A DNA stretch of 64,000 bases from Pseudomonas paraglycinae. Its GTDB lineage: Bacteria; Pseudomonadota; Gammaproteobacteria; Pseudomonadales; Pseudomonadaceae. This document shows, piece by piece, positions 24,842 through 34,323 of the stretch. The stretch covers positions 1-64,000 of the forward strand of contig NZ_BQHR01000009.1 in the NCBI RefSeq assembly GCF_021601625.1. Direction: 5' to 3'. The notes under the pieces are model-generated. The model saw nothing but the letters and a program-made list of their open reading frames with translations. It was not told the DNA's origin and made no database searches. The position numbers and the translations under genes were made by a program. Position 1 is the stretch's first letter, and every line of letters begins with the position of its first letter.

Positions 24842-26173
24842 ATGAGTCTGCTACCTGACGCGGTCTGCTGGCATGAAGGCATGCAATTGCTGCCACAGCA
24901 TTTTCAGTTACAGGGCCTGCGGGCCGAGGCGCTCGGCGCGCATCTGGCTCAGGCGTGCAATCCATGGTTCTTCGGGATCAGCCACATGGAGTTCGACCCT
25001 TCGGCGATGAGTGCCGGGGTGCTGCGGGTGCTGTCGTTGCAAGGGACGATGCCGGACGGTCTGCCGGTCAATCTGCAAGTCGGCGTTGACCCGACGCTGG
25101 AGCTGGACATCGCTGCCGCGATCGACGCCACGGACGATGCGACGGTGACGGTTTATCTGGCGATCAGTCCGCTGTGGCGCGCCGGCCAGTTGTTGCCGCT
25201 CAAGGGGCGTCTGCAATCGGTGGTCGGCGAGGCGTTACCGGATCTCACCAGCGGTGAATTTCCTGAATCGATCACGGTGTGGCGTCCCAATCCACGGCTG
25301 TGTACGCAACTGAACAAAGCCGATTCGATCTGCCTGCCGCTGCTGAAAATCCGCAAGGAGGGCGGCGGTTTCCTGCCGTTGCCGTACACGCCGCCGACAC
25401 CGGTCCTGCTGCCGGAATCGCCATTGGGTCGACGGGTGGCCGGGCTCTGCGCGCGGGCGCGGGAGAAGTGCCTGTTTCTCGGCGGGCGATTGCGCCAGGC
25501 GCTGCAGGCCGGCAATCAGGATGACGCGCTGGAAATCCGTCGGCAGATGACGGCGTTGTGGGCGCGGTTGCCGGAAGTGGAAGGGGCGCTGATCAGTCGT
25601 GTCGCTCATCCGCAAAGCATTTATGTGCAACTGCTGGGACTCGCCGGTGCGTGGTCGGCGCTGGATCCGCTGGCGGGCGTGCCGGCTTTTGCGCCATTGG
25701 ATTTTCTCGAATTGCAGCGCGGTTACGAACCGTTGCTCGACTGGCTGGAAAACACCCTGGAACTGATCCGCGCCGGTTATCGCAGCATCGCGTTCGAGCG
25801 CGGCGAGCAGAGCTTTTCCATTCAGTTGCCGGACGAGCAACCGAGCCAGCGTCTGGTCATCGGCCTGCGCATGCCCAACGGTGCAAGCGAGCAGGCAGCC
25901 GGCGAGTGGTTGCGGGGCGCGATCATCGCTTCGGCGCCGCACATCGCGTTGCTCAGCCGCCAGCGCATGAGCGGTCTGACGCATCAGGCCATGAGCCGCA
26001 GCGAGCAGGTGGCTTACAGCGTCGGCGACGACACCCGGTTGTTCGTGGTGACCGCCGAAGGCAGCTGGTTCGACGCGCAACTGCCGCTGATGATCGCCGC
26101 GCCGGCCACCCGGCTGACCAGCAGCCCGTGGCAAGTGGTGTTGTTTGTCGCCCAGAACAGTGAACGTGCCTGA
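24842..26173 (+). CDS. tssK: T6SS baseplate-membrane connector TssK
   Basis: A 443-residue TssK. The N-terminal VCWHEGMQLLPQHFQLQGLR is diagnostic, and the C-terminal YSVGDDTRLFVVTAEGSWFD lies in the domain that docks to TssL/TssM. It bridges the cytoplasmic baseplate to the membrane complex. It lies 46 bases after tssJ and 18 before tssL. Confidence 0.96.
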   Translation: MSLLPDAVCWHEGMQLLPQHFQLQGLRAEALGAHLAQACNPWFFGISHMEFDPSAMSAGVLRVLSLQGTMPDGLPVNLQVGVDPTLELDIAAAIDATDDATVTVYLAISPLWRAGQLLPLKGRLQSVVGEALPDLTSGEFPESITVWRPNPRLCTQLNKADSICLPLLKIRKEGGGFLPLPYTPPTPVLLPESPLGRRVAGLCARAREKCLFLGGRLRQALQAGNQDDALEIRRQMTALWARLPEVEGALISRVAHPQSIYVQLLGLAGAWSALDPLAGVPAFAPLDFLELQRGYEPLLDWLENTLELIRAGYRSIAFERGEQSFSIQLPDEQPSQRLVIGLRMPNGASEQAAGEWLRGAIIASAPHIALLSRQRMSGLTHQAMSRSEQVAYSVGDDTRLFVVTAEGSWFDAQLPLMIAAPATRLTSSPWQVVLFVAQNSERA

Positions 26174-26191
26174 TCACACAAGGAACGTCGT

Positions 26192-26956
26192 ATGTCGCAA
26201 GGAAGTGCCGCAAGCCTCGGGTTGCAGGACGCTCCGCTGAGCAGTGCGTTCCGCCAGACGTGGCAGCAGTGGTCGCAGGACTGGAGCCAGTTGCCCAAGG
26301 ACAGCGAGGACGAAGCGGCGCTGGTCGAAACCGTGGTCGAACTCTCGACCCAGGCTTCGCAACGGTTGTGGCGCACCGCGTTTGCCCGAGTGGGCGATTC
26401 GGCGACCGAACAGGTCAAGGCGTTGGTGTATGCCTTTGTCGCGCTGGTCGATGAGACCCTGTTGTTCAGCCCGTGGCCGGGCCAGAGTGCCTGGCAGGAA
26501 AAACCCCTGGAGTCGCGACTGTATTCCAGCCGTCAGGCCGGCGAGCAAGTGCCGGCGGCGATCCAGACCTTGCTCGATGAACAGCAGCCCACCACTCGCG
26601 ATCTGGCCAACGTGTATTTGCAGTGCCTGATCCTCGGTTTCCACGGACGCCTGCGCGGTGAGCAGGGTCAGGTGCAACGGGAAAAATGGCGGCGGGCCCT
26701 GTTCACGTTTGCCTGGCAGGACGAGGCCGATTACGCGGGTGTCAGTCAGCGACTGGTACAGCCTTCGCTGGCGACACCCTTGCAGTTGCCGGTGCGCACG
26801 GCGTTGCCCGATGGCTTTCGTCTGGCGCTGGGCATTCTGGCGATGATTCTGCTGCTGACCGGGCTCGGGCAGTTTCTGTGGCGCGACATCCGTCAGGAAC
26901 TGGAGCCGGTGTTGCAGGCGCCCGATACGCTGACGGCGCCGGAGCAAGACTCATGA
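26192..26956 (+). CDS. tssL: T6SS inner-membrane protein TssL (DotU family)
   Basis: A 254-residue short-form TssL: a cytoplasmic DotU domain (KALVYAFVALVDETLLFSPW and YLQCLILGFHGRLRG) followed by one transmembrane segment near residues 208-228 and a tiny periplasmic tail. There is no OmpA-like peptidoglycan-binding domain, so anchoring to the wall must depend on TssM/TssJ or a separate protein. Its stop overlaps the tssM start by four bases. Confidence 0.94.
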   Translation: MSQGSAASLGLQDAPLSSAFRQTWQQWSQDWSQLPKDSEDEAALVETVVELSTQASQRLWRTAFARVGDSATEQVKALVYAFVALVDETLLFSPWPGQSAWQEKPLESRLYSSRQAGEQVPAAIQTLLDEQQPTTRDLANVYLQCLILGFHGRLRGEQGQVQREKWRRALFTFAWQDEADYAGVSQRLVQPSLATPLQLPVRTALPDGFRLALGILAMILLLTGLGQFLWRDIRQELEPVLQAPDTLTAPEQDS

Positions 26957-29900
26957 GTACCCTGACGATTGTGGCCTGGGTGGTCGCCATCCTTCTGCTG
27001 CTGGTGATCATCGCGGTGGCGGTGTGGTGGCTGCGCACCCAGAGCGGCGCGGCGATCCGCAGTTTCTACGCCGCCGTGCGGCACATGGAACAGGAGCAGG
27101 GCGCCCACGACCGTTATCAGATGCCGTGGCTGCTGATGCTCGGCGATGAAACCCAGGGCGCGCAACTCGCCACTCAATGGCGTTTGCAACCCACTGACAA
27201 ACCGGCGTGGTTCGGCCGTTGGTGGTCGGACTCCGAAGGCGCGGTGCTGGTGGTGCCGCAGGCGCTGTTTCTGCCGGAAGACGGCATGCACCTGCAACGC
27301 GGCGGCTGGTGGCGCTTGCTCGGGTTGATCCTGCGCCTGCGCAGCAAGCGGCCGCTGGACGGGGTGATCTGGACGGTGCCGGTCAGTCGGCTGAGCAATC
27401 TGGAACAGGCCACGCAGCTCGGTCTGGCGGCGCGTCGGCGTTTCATCGATCTGTTGCAGCGCTTTGGTCTGAGCCTGCCGGTGTACGTGGTCATCACCGG
27501 GCTGGAAGAACTGCCGGGATTTCAGGAACTGATCAGCGCCTTGCCGGACGAGGCCCGCGATCGCACCTTGGGCTGGTCGTCGCCCTATGCCCGCGATGCG
27601 GTGTGGCAGGGGCAATGGAGCGATCAGGCGCTGGATCGGTTGCACCGTGCGGTGGCGGAAGCGGTGATCGAAATCGGCACCTTGTCCGGGCATTTGAGTG
27701 CGGATCTGTACGCCTTGCCGGAACGTCTGGAAATCCTGCGCCGCGGTTTGCAGAACGTGCTGGAGCCGGTGTTTCAAGGCAACGCTCAGGGCGAGGCGCC
27801 ATGTTTTCGTGGCGTTTACCTGACGGCCAATCAGCCGGCCGACGATGCGCTGGACGGTTTTTCTGCCGATGACAGCGGCCTGCAGCAAAGTGCGTTTGTG
27901 CGTCAGTTGTGGCGCCAGCGAATCGTCGGCGAACGCGGACTGGCCCAGGGCGTGCCGCGCCTGTTGCGCTTGCGCCAGCGCTGGCAGCGAGTGACCGCCG
28001 GGGTGGCGCTGGTGGTCGGGGTGGTCTGGGCGGTGGCGATGTTCTGGGTCTGGCACGCATCGGTCAAGGACGCTCATGAACTGGCGCGGCTGCTGCAAGG
28101 CGCACAGAAGAATTACGTGGCGGTCACCGACGACGAGCATCGGGTCGAGCCGACCCGGCGCAACGTGCAGAACTTCTGGCGGGTGCTGGAACGGGCGCCG
28201 CACTGGCACTACGTTTCGCTGGCCTTTCCGACGTCGTGGTTTTCTTCGCTGGACGGGCGACTCGAACAGGAAGTGTTCAGATCGACCCAGCGCCACATGC
28301 TGCAACCGCTGCACGATCTGCTGGTCGCGGAGCTGGCGAAAATCAAGGCGATCCGCGCCACCGACCGGCGTACCAGCGTCGAAAGCGAAGACCCGGCGCA
28401 GTGGCAGAATTATCAGAAGGCCACGGATCTGGTCGAGCGGGCCTTGCGTCTGGAACAACAGAACCAGTTGTTCGCTCAGGTGCAGAACAATCAGCGGACG
28501 CCGCTGGAGGATTTGGCGCAGCTGAGCAACAGCGCGCTGTCACTCAACCTCAACGCCGGCACCTTGCCCCATGCCGCCTACTACAACCGGCTGCTCGCAG
28601 CCAGTGATGGCGGCGACTTGCAGGCGCTGGATCTGAGCGTTGAACGGCCGTTGATCGTGAGTAATTTCACCGGGCTGATGGAGCGCTGGCTCGATCAGTA
28701 TTTTCTGGCCGACAACTTCGTCAGCAAGGCCGGCTACCTCAAGTTGCATCTGGAACAGCTTGAAGCCGGGAGTGGCAACAGCCTCACCGAACTGGAAGAC
28801 CTGCGCGCGCTGATCGACGACCTGCAAGCGGCGATCGCCCTGACCAACTCGACCTGGAGTCGCGGCAAGGGTCAGGAACTGGTGCCGGGTTATCGCGAAT
28901 TTCTCGACAAGGTGCGCAAGAGTTCATTGCTGGGCCCGCCCGTAGAGCAGCAGCTTGATGCGCAGGCCGGCAAGTTGCAGCAGAGTTTTCGCGATCAATG
29001 GATCGCCCAGGTGGGTTCGCGGGGCAATCTGCTGGTGCAGCAGGGCAGCGGGCAACTGGCGTTGCAGGATCAGGTGGTCAAGCTCAACAACGCGGTGCAG
29101 GCGCTATTCAAGCGTGACTTCGTCTCGATTGCCCTGCGCGCCAGTCAGGACAGCGTCAACAGGCAGGGTCAGACCGTGGACGGCGATGACCTCAACGAGT
29201 CGCTGAATTATTTCGCCAGCTACAAGAGCTACGTCGCCGAAGAGTTGCCGCGCATTCCGCCGGCCTATCGCGAAGCATTGCTGCAAGCGGCCGAAACTGC
29301 CGCCGCGCAAGCGATGTGGTTGAGTCTCAAGGATCACGATGACCAGACTCATCCCTACGCGGTGTTCAACGTGCAGGCCGTGCAGGCGATGAACCTGCAA
29401 AAAGCCTTTATCGAAGTCCATCGCAGTGATCTGGCGGCACGTCTGCAAGGGGCGCTGAACCGCCGGGCGATGGCGCAGATCGTTGGCGGGCTGGATGAAA
29501 TCACCGCGCAGCCGCTGTTCGGTGGCCGCACGGAAATCAGTCAGTGGGACGGCTCGAAAAACCTCGGCCTGCAACTCTACGGCGCCAGCGACGTGCAGGA
29601 TCTGAAACTGAGCCTCAAGCAGCAATTCAACACCATGCTCGGCATCACCGAGCGTCGCGCTCCGGCGCTGGAGTGGCTGAAGACCCAGCAGGGCAATCTG
29701 TCGGCGCTGGATTACGAGCGCGTGACCCAGTTCAGCGCGCTCAATGACGAATTGCTCAAGTACAAGGATTCCAACCCCGCCAGTTCACCGGCGCAGATCG
29801 AGCAACTGGTCAGCCGCGACTTCATTGAAATGGACACCGGTTCCTGCGTGCAGGTGTTGCAGACCGCCAATCTGACCGGCGGGCGCGGCACCCTGGCGAT

Positions 29901-30774
29901 GCGGGCGGTGGAGTTGCAACAGTCGGCCCTGCAACGCTGCCAGTTTCTGCAACAGCAACAGGCGGCCGCCGCGTGGAACGAGCTGGCCACCTACTTCAAT
30001 CAATACCTGGCCGACCGCTTTCCGTTTGCCAACGGCGTGCAGGCGCAGGATGCCGACCCGGCGCGGGTCCAGCACTTTCTGGAAATCATCGACAAGCGCT
30101 TGCCGGTGGCCCAGGCCGGACTGGTCCTGAGCCAGACCCCGGAGCGGCTGGCGGCAGAAGATTTTCTCAACCGGGTGAAGCAGGCCAGCGTCTGGCTGAC
30201 GCCACTTTTCGTGCGCGACAAGAGCGGGATTCTCGGCGTCGAGCTGGACGTGCGCTGGCGCACCGACCGCGAAGAGGAGAAGGGCGCCGATCAAGTGATT
30301 GCCTGGGGCTTGCTGGCCGGCAATCAGCAGATCAGCTATCCCGCTGCCGATCAGCCGAACCTGCGCTGGATGCCTGGTCAGCCGATCCGCCTGACCTTGC
30401 GCTGGGCGCGCAACGGCAAGGAGCGTCCGGTCAATGACCCGCTGCAACCGAACCTGGTGGTGCGCGATCTGGAGGCCGGTTGGGAGTACGGCGGGCCATG
30501 GTCGCTGCTGCGCCTGATGCGCGCGCACTTCTCGGTGCAGCGCCAGCCGAGCATGGATTACACCGATTTTCCGTTGAGCCTGCGTTTGCCGGTTACCGCG
30601 CAGAACGACAGCCTCACCAGCGAATTCACCCGGATGTTCGTGCGCGTGTCGCTGATGAGCCAGGGCTCGAAACTGCCGCTTTCGATTCCACCATTGCCGA
30701 CCCGCGCGCCGCGTTCACCGTTCCAGGTGACCGGCACCACCGCCGCCCTTGAAGTCCAGAAGGAGGATTTGTGA
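26953..30774 (+). CDS. tssM: T6SS inner-membrane protein TssM (IcmF), lacking a canonical Walker A
   Basis: A 1273-residue IcmF-family protein. The first transmembrane segment spans about residues 5-27 and another about 348-368, with the large C-terminal part periplasmic and reaching TssJ. The position where many homologues have a Walker A (consensus GxxGxGKT) reads LMLGDETQGAQL (about 62-72) and cannot bind nucleotide in the standard way. C-terminal IcmF/DUF1215-type and VasK-like regions are present (RWRTDREEEKGADQVIAWGL). The start at 26953 overlaps tssL (ATGA); the open frame upstream is a shadow. Confidence 0.95.
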   Translation: MSTLTIVAWVVAILLLLVIIAVAVWWLRTQSGAAIRSFYAAVRHMEQEQGAHDRYQMPWLLMLGDETQGAQLATQWRLQPTDKPAWFGRWWSDSEGAVLVVPQALFLPEDGMHLQRGGWWRLLGLILRLRSKRPLDGVIWTVPVSRLSNLEQATQLGLAARRRFIDLLQRFGLSLPVYVVITGLEELPGFQELISALPDEARDRTLGWSSPYARDAVWQGQWSDQALDRLHRAVAEAVIEIGTLSGHLSADLYALPERLEILRRGLQNVLEPVFQGNAQGEAPCFRGVYLTANQPADDALDGFSADDSGLQQSAFVRQLWRQRIVGERGLAQGVPRLLRLRQRWQRVTAGVALVVGVVWAVAMFWVWHASVKDAHELARLLQGAQKNYVAVTDDEHRVEPTRRNVQNFWRVLERAPHWHYVSLAFPTSWFSSLDGRLEQEVFRSTQRHMLQPLHDLLVAELAKIKAIRATDRRTSVESEDPAQWQNYQKATDLVERALRLEQQNQLFAQVQNNQRTPLEDLAQLSNSALSLNLNAGTLPHAAYYNRLLAASDGGDLQALDLSVERPLIVSNFTGLMERWLDQYFLADNFVSKAGYLKLHLEQLEAGSGNSLTELEDLRALIDDLQAAIALTNSTWSRGKGQELVPGYREFLDKVRKSSLLGPPVEQQLDAQAGKLQQSFRDQWIAQVGSRGNLLVQQGSGQLALQDQVVKLNNAVQALFKRDFVSIALRASQDSVNRQGQTVDGDDLNESLNYFASYKSYVAEELPRIPPAYREALLQAAETAAAQAMWLSLKDHDDQTHPYAVFNVQAVQAMNLQKAFIEVHRSDLAARLQGALNRRAMAQIVGGLDEITAQPLFGGRTEISQWDGSKNLGLQLYGASDVQDLKLSLKQQFNTMLGITERRAPALEWLKTQQGNLSALDYERVTQFSALNDELLKYKDSNPASSPAQIEQLVSRDFIEMDTGSCVQVLQTANLTGGRGTLAMRAVELQQSALQRCQFLQQQQAAAAWNELATYFNQYLADRFPFANGVQAQDADPARVQHFLEIIDKRLPVAQAGLVLSQTPERLAAEDFLNRVKQASVWLTPLFVRDKSGILGVELDVRWRTDREEEKGADQVIAWGLLAGNQQISYPAADQPNLRWMPGQPIRLTLRWARNGKERPVNDPLQPNLVVRDLEAGWEYGGPWSLLRLMRAHFSVQRQPSMDYTDFPLSLRLPVTAQNDSLTSEFTRMFVRVSLMSQGSKLPLSIPPLPTRAPRSPFQVTGTTAALEVQKEDL

Positions 30775-31859
30775 GCCTGCCATCGACCCCGTTGCCGGAC
30801 CTGATCGATCAGTTGCTCGCGCCCATCAGCGACGACGCGCCCTGTGGTGCGGATCTGCGCTATGAGCGCGAGTACGACCAGTTGCGCGATCTGCGCCGCG
30901 AGGACGACGCGAGTTTGCCCACGGGTGTCTGGCAGTCGACCCTGAAACGCGCCAACTGGCCGGAAGTCGAGCGGCTGACCACCACGTTATTGCTCGAGCG
31001 CAGCAAGGACCTGATGCTCAGCGCCTGGCTGGGCGAGGCCTGGCTGCATTTGCAGGCACTCGATGGACTGCCGGGTAGTCTGGCGCTGATTGCCGGTCTG
31101 TGTGAGCGCTATCCCGAACATCTGCATCCGCAGGCCGACGACGGTGACCAGTCGTGGCGGGCGATTCCGCTGGAGTGGCTGGTGCGACGATACAGCGAAG
31201 TGCTGCTGACCCGGGTGCCTTTATTTGGCGCCAACAACAGCGATTTTGAGGGTTACACCCTCGAAACCTGGCGGCGGATTCAGGTGCAACAGGTGCAGGC
31301 CAACGACTCCAAAGGCGCAAAAGCGTCGGCCGAAACCGCCCGCAGCGAACACAAGAAACTCATCGAACAGGTGCGGGCCACGCCCATGGCATTCTGGCTG
31401 CGTCATCAAGGCAATCTGCTGCTGAGCTTGCAACACCTGCAGCGTCTCGATGCCTGGTGCGATGCGTATCTGGGAGATCAGGGACCGGGGCTCGGGCCGT
31501 TGCAGGACACCCTTCAAGCGTTGTTGACCCTGGTTCAGGAGTTCATCGCCATGCACCCACAACAACCACTGTCGGCACCGCCGCCTGCACCGGTCGCGGT
31601 CTCGCCGGTTGAAGCTCCTGTCACGACCGCGCCCGAAGCCGCGCCAGTGAATCGCGAACCGGCCAGTCGCGAAGAGGCTTATCGGCAATTGTTGCTGATC
31701 GCCGAGTACCTGGCCCGCACCGAACCCCACAGCCCGGTGCCGTATCTGATCCGGCGCGGGGTCGAGTGGGGCAACAAGCCGTTGAGTGAGTTGCTCGGCG
31801 AGCTGATTTCGGCAGACGCCGAATCCCGGCGTCTGTGGACCTTACTCGGCGTGCTTTAG
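30771..31859 (+). CDS. tssA: T6SS assembly protein TssA
   Basis: A 362-residue TssA with the ImpA N-terminal domain (PISDDAPCGADLRYEREYDQ near residues 18-37) and a C-terminal region (AYRQLLLIAEYLARTEPHSP, then YLIRRGVEWG) after a proline-rich linker at about 262-300. TssA caps and coordinates growth of the tube and sheath. It uses a GTG start overlapping the tssM stop (GTGA). Its own stop overlaps that of the convergent dehydrogenase gene. Confidence 0.94.
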   Translation: MSLPSTPLPDLIDQLLAPISDDAPCGADLRYEREYDQLRDLRREDDASLPTGVWQSTLKRANWPEVERLTTTLLLERSKDLMLSAWLGEAWLHLQALDGLPGSLALIAGLCERYPEHLHPQADDGDQSWRAIPLEWLVRRYSEVLLTRVPLFGANNSDFEGYTLETWRRIQVQQVQANDSKGAKASAETARSEHKKLIEQVRATPMAFWLRHQGNLLLSLQHLQRLDAWCDAYLGDQGPGLGPLQDTLQALLTLVQEFIAMHPQQPLSAPPPAPVAVSPVEAPVTTAPEAAPVNREPASREEAYRQLLLIAEYLARTEPHSPVPYLIRRGVEWGNKPLSELLGELISADAESRRLWTLLGVL

Positions 31860-32824
31860 TGCACGCGCTGGTTGTTGAGTTTCGGCGGCAACTGGAGCGG
31901 CGTCAGCACCGGTTGCCCGGAGAAGAACGCCACCAGATTTTTGCCCACCAGCTCAACGGTGCCTTGGGTGGCTTCCGGTGACAACCCGGCGACGTGCGGG
32001 GTGAGAAGCACGTTGCTCAGGCCCTTCAGCGCATCGGGTACTTGCGGTTCGTGATCGAAAACATCCAGCGCTGCGCCGGCGATTCGCCGCTGTTCCAGCG
32101 CGCTGATCAGGTCGGCGGTGGCGATAACACTGGCGCGGGCAATGTTGACGATAAAACCGTTGGGCCCCAGGGCATCGAGCACCGGGCGGGTTACCAGATG
32201 CTGGCTGCCGATGCCGCCGGGCGTGGCGACCACCAGAAAGTCCGAGGCCCGGGCCAGTTCGGTTGGCGTCGAGCAGAACGCGTAAGGCACGTCACTGCGC
32301 ACCTGACGGTTGTGGTAGCTGATCTCCATGTCGAAGCCCAGGCCTGCGCGTTTGGCAATCGCCATCCCCACTGCGCCCAAACCGAGAATCCCCAGGCGCT
32401 TACCGGCCAGCGACGGGCGCATGATTTTCGGCCACTCGCCCCGACGCACCGCGGCATCGCAGCGCGGAATGTCCCGCACCAGCGCCAGCAGCATCGCCAT
32501 GGCGTGGTCGGCCACCGACGAAGCGTTGACACCGGCGCCGTTGGTCACGGTCAGACCACGGTCGCTGGCGGCCTGCAGGTCGACCTGCTCGTAACCGGCG
32601 CCGATCACGCAGATGATTTTCAGCGCGGGCAAGGCCGCGATTTCTTCAGCATATAAACCCAGCGGGCCACGGGTCAGCACCGCGTCGATCCGTGCCCCGT
32701 GGGTGGCGATGGCTTGCGCGCGTTCGGCAGGGGTCGGCGCGAGAATCAGGTGAAAACCCTGACGCTCGAGAATCGGCAAATAGTCATTGATGGTTTCAAC
32801 CAGTACCAGAACGGTGGCGGGCAT
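31856..32824 (-). CDS. D-isomer-specific 2-hydroxyacid dehydrogenase
   Basis: A 322-residue NAD(P)-dependent dehydrogenase of the GhrB/hydroxypyruvate-reductase group. It has the Rossmann motif LGILGLGAVGMAIAKRA (about 149-165), the catalytic Arg in NIARASVI, and Glu/His in the final third (HVAGLSPEATQGTVELVGKN). Its stop is interlocked with that of tssA, marking the end of the T6SS region. ATG at 32824 is preferred to the longer frame because homologues begin with a short strand as in MPATVLVLVE. Confidence 0.9.
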   Translation of the reverse strand: MPATVLVLVETINDYLPILERQGFHLILAPTPAERAQAIATHGARIDAVLTRGPLGLYAEEIAALPALKIICVIGAGYEQVDLQAASDRGLTVTNGAGVNASSVADHAMAMLLALVRDIPRCDAAVRRGEWPKIMRPSLAGKRLGILGLGAVGMAIAKRAGLGFDMEISYHNRQVRSDVPYAFCSTPTELARASDFLVVATPGGIGSQHLVTRPVLDALGPNGFIVNIARASVIATADLISALEQRRIAGAALDVFDHEPQVPDALKGLSNVLLTPHVAGLSPEATQGTVELVGKNLVAFFSGQPVLTPLQLPPKLNNQRVH

Positions 32825-32996
32825 TGCTCGGCTCCTGTGATCGTCGGTCTTCGGGCGCAAAAGTCTGTTCAGAGTGCTGATTCCAGAGCGGTTTGGCAAT
32901 GGCCGGCACTGACCCGCATCAGGCAGTGTAGGAGCTGATGCGGGGAGCGCGCGGGTGCTTCGTCAGAAGGTGACGTCGGCGCTGGCGGTCACAGGA

Positions 32997-33380
32997 TCAG
33001 GTCACGTATTGGGCGATGCCGTTGCCGAACGACCAGTTCTCTTTTTTCACCTCCACCAGATTGATGAACACGTCCTCCTGGCGCACGGCCAGTTGCTGGT
33101 TCAGGTTGCGCGCGATGGTCTGGAACAGCCGTTGTTTCATCTCGACGGTGCGGCCTTCGCTGATGGTCAGCTGGATGAACACGATGCCGTCGCTGCGCTG
33201 GATCCCCAGGTATTGCGGGTCATAGACGAAGTGCTGGTCGTCGTGCTCGGCCAGCACCTGAAAGTTGTCGTGTTCCGGCACATTGATCTCGCTGCGCAGG
33301 GCGGCGTAGATCACTTCGCCAATGCGTTTGGCGAACGTCGGGTCCGGGTTCTTCTTGATGTCGACGCGGACGAGGGGCAT
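32997..33380 (-). CDS. Tautomerase family protein
   Basis: A 127-residue tautomerase-superfamily protein. Pro1 after removal of Met (MPLVRVDIKK) is the expected catalytic base. The family pattern VFIQLTISEGRTVEMKQRLF and the C-terminal EDVFINLVEVKKENWSFGNG fit the longer-chain subgroup related to MSAD/cis-CaaD. The physiological substrate is unknown. It has its own short upstream region. Confidence 0.87.
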   Translation of the reverse strand: MPLVRVDIKKNPDPTFAKRIGEVIYAALRSEINVPEHDNFQVLAEHDDQHFVYDPQYLGIQRSDGIVFIQLTISEGRTVEMKQRLFQTIARNLNQQLAVRQEDVFINLVEVKKENWSFGNGIAQYVT

Positions 33381-33654
33381 GGGATGGCTCCACAGGCGAG
33401 GGGGACTGGACGGGAATGTCAGTCAATTCGCCATTGGGTATAGCCGAAAAATGCCGGTCAGTGAGGTTGTTTAAAAACGTTAGGAAATGGACGCACCGTC
33501 CTGCGGGATTTACGGATGTTGCCTACACGTGCTGCCGGATTCATCCGCTATACGGCGGGGTGAGAAGCGCGGAATTATAGAGAGCAGGACGGGATGCGTT
33601 CTTCATGACGAAGCAGTAATCCGGACGGAAATTGCCATCAGCCAAGGAAGGCCA

Positions 33655-33849
33655 ATGCTTCAGAACAACCGCGAAAACCTGGAACTCGACAGGCTGCATA
33701 ACGAAACGCGAAAACTGATAGCTGAGCGGCAGAAGCTTATGGCGGAACAGAAGAAGCTGAAGTGGGAGACGTATTTTTATCCAGTTGCGGTGGTGGCCGG
33801 CGTGTTGACGGCAAGCGCGGCATTGGCAGGCGTCTTTTTCAAGTTTTGA
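33655..33849 (+). CDS. Small membrane protein with charged N-terminal helix
   Basis: A 64-residue protein: an amphipathic, probably coiled N-terminal half rich in Glu, Lys and Asn (RLHNETRKLIAERQKLMAEQ), then one transmembrane segment (about residues 43-62) ending VFFKF. ATG at 33655 has AAGGAAGG upstream; the frame is open further upstream but that part lacks protein-like character. It is followed 48 bases later by a gene of the same plan. Not recognised as a named family; the pair may work together at the inner membrane. Confidence 0.65.
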   Translation: MLQNNRENLELDRLHNETRKLIAERQKLMAEQKKLKWETYFYPVAVVAGVLTASAALAGVFFKF

Positions 33850-33897
33850 GCGTTCGTTTTCGCAATCTTCAGACACATGACTCAAAAGGAAATCAAC

Positions 33898-34068
33898 ATG
33901 AGCACCTATGACGCCAAAGCCAGAATGGAACAACTGGAACGGGAACACGATGAGTGGGCCGAAAAAATACGTATCAAAGACAGGAAAGAAATGCGCCCGA
34001 TCTGGGGGTTGATGGGTCTGGGCATCTTTTGCATGTTCCTCGGCTTCATATTGGCCCGATCGATCTGA
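33898..34068 (+). CDS. Small membrane protein, partner of the preceding gene
   Basis: A 56-residue protein with a charged coiled N-terminus (KARMEQLEREHDEWAEKIRI) and one C-terminal transmembrane helix (WGLMGLGIFCMFLGFILARS). The ATG at 33898 has AAAAGGA upstream. Same topology as the protein encoded 48 bases before it, so the two probably form a two-gene unit. The codon use of both is AT-richer than the flanking genes. No function recognised. Confidence 0.62.
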   Translation: MSTYDAKARMEQLEREHDEWAEKIRIKDRKEMRPIWGLMGLGIFCMFLGFILARSI

Positions 34069-34100
34069 TCGGGCTTTCCCATGGCTCATTCGGCGCCGGT

Positions 34101-34121
34101 ACATGTCATAAAACGACATGT
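34101..34121. promoter_or_regulatory. Palindrome upstream of the serine transporter gene
   Basis: A perfect inverted repeat ACATGTC-(7)-GACATGT, followed within 40 bases by further TGTCGC/GCGACA words, lies 203 bases upstream of the transporter start. This spacing of a dyad suits a transcription factor operator. I cannot name the regulator. Confidence 0.45.
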
Positions 34122-34323
34122 CGCGTATCTGGCGCCGACAGGCTTTTTCCCAAAAGCGACAAGTCTCCGATCTGCTCCGTACAACCATTCCTCAGCTAAG
34201 TCTTTGCTTCTGCTCATTTATCGCGGAGAATCGCGCCCCTGTTTCGGCCGGAGCATGTCTGTCGGTTTTTTCCGACGCGTCCTGACCGAGTGGCAAGTGA
34301 CCGGAATGCGGAGATCCGACCGG

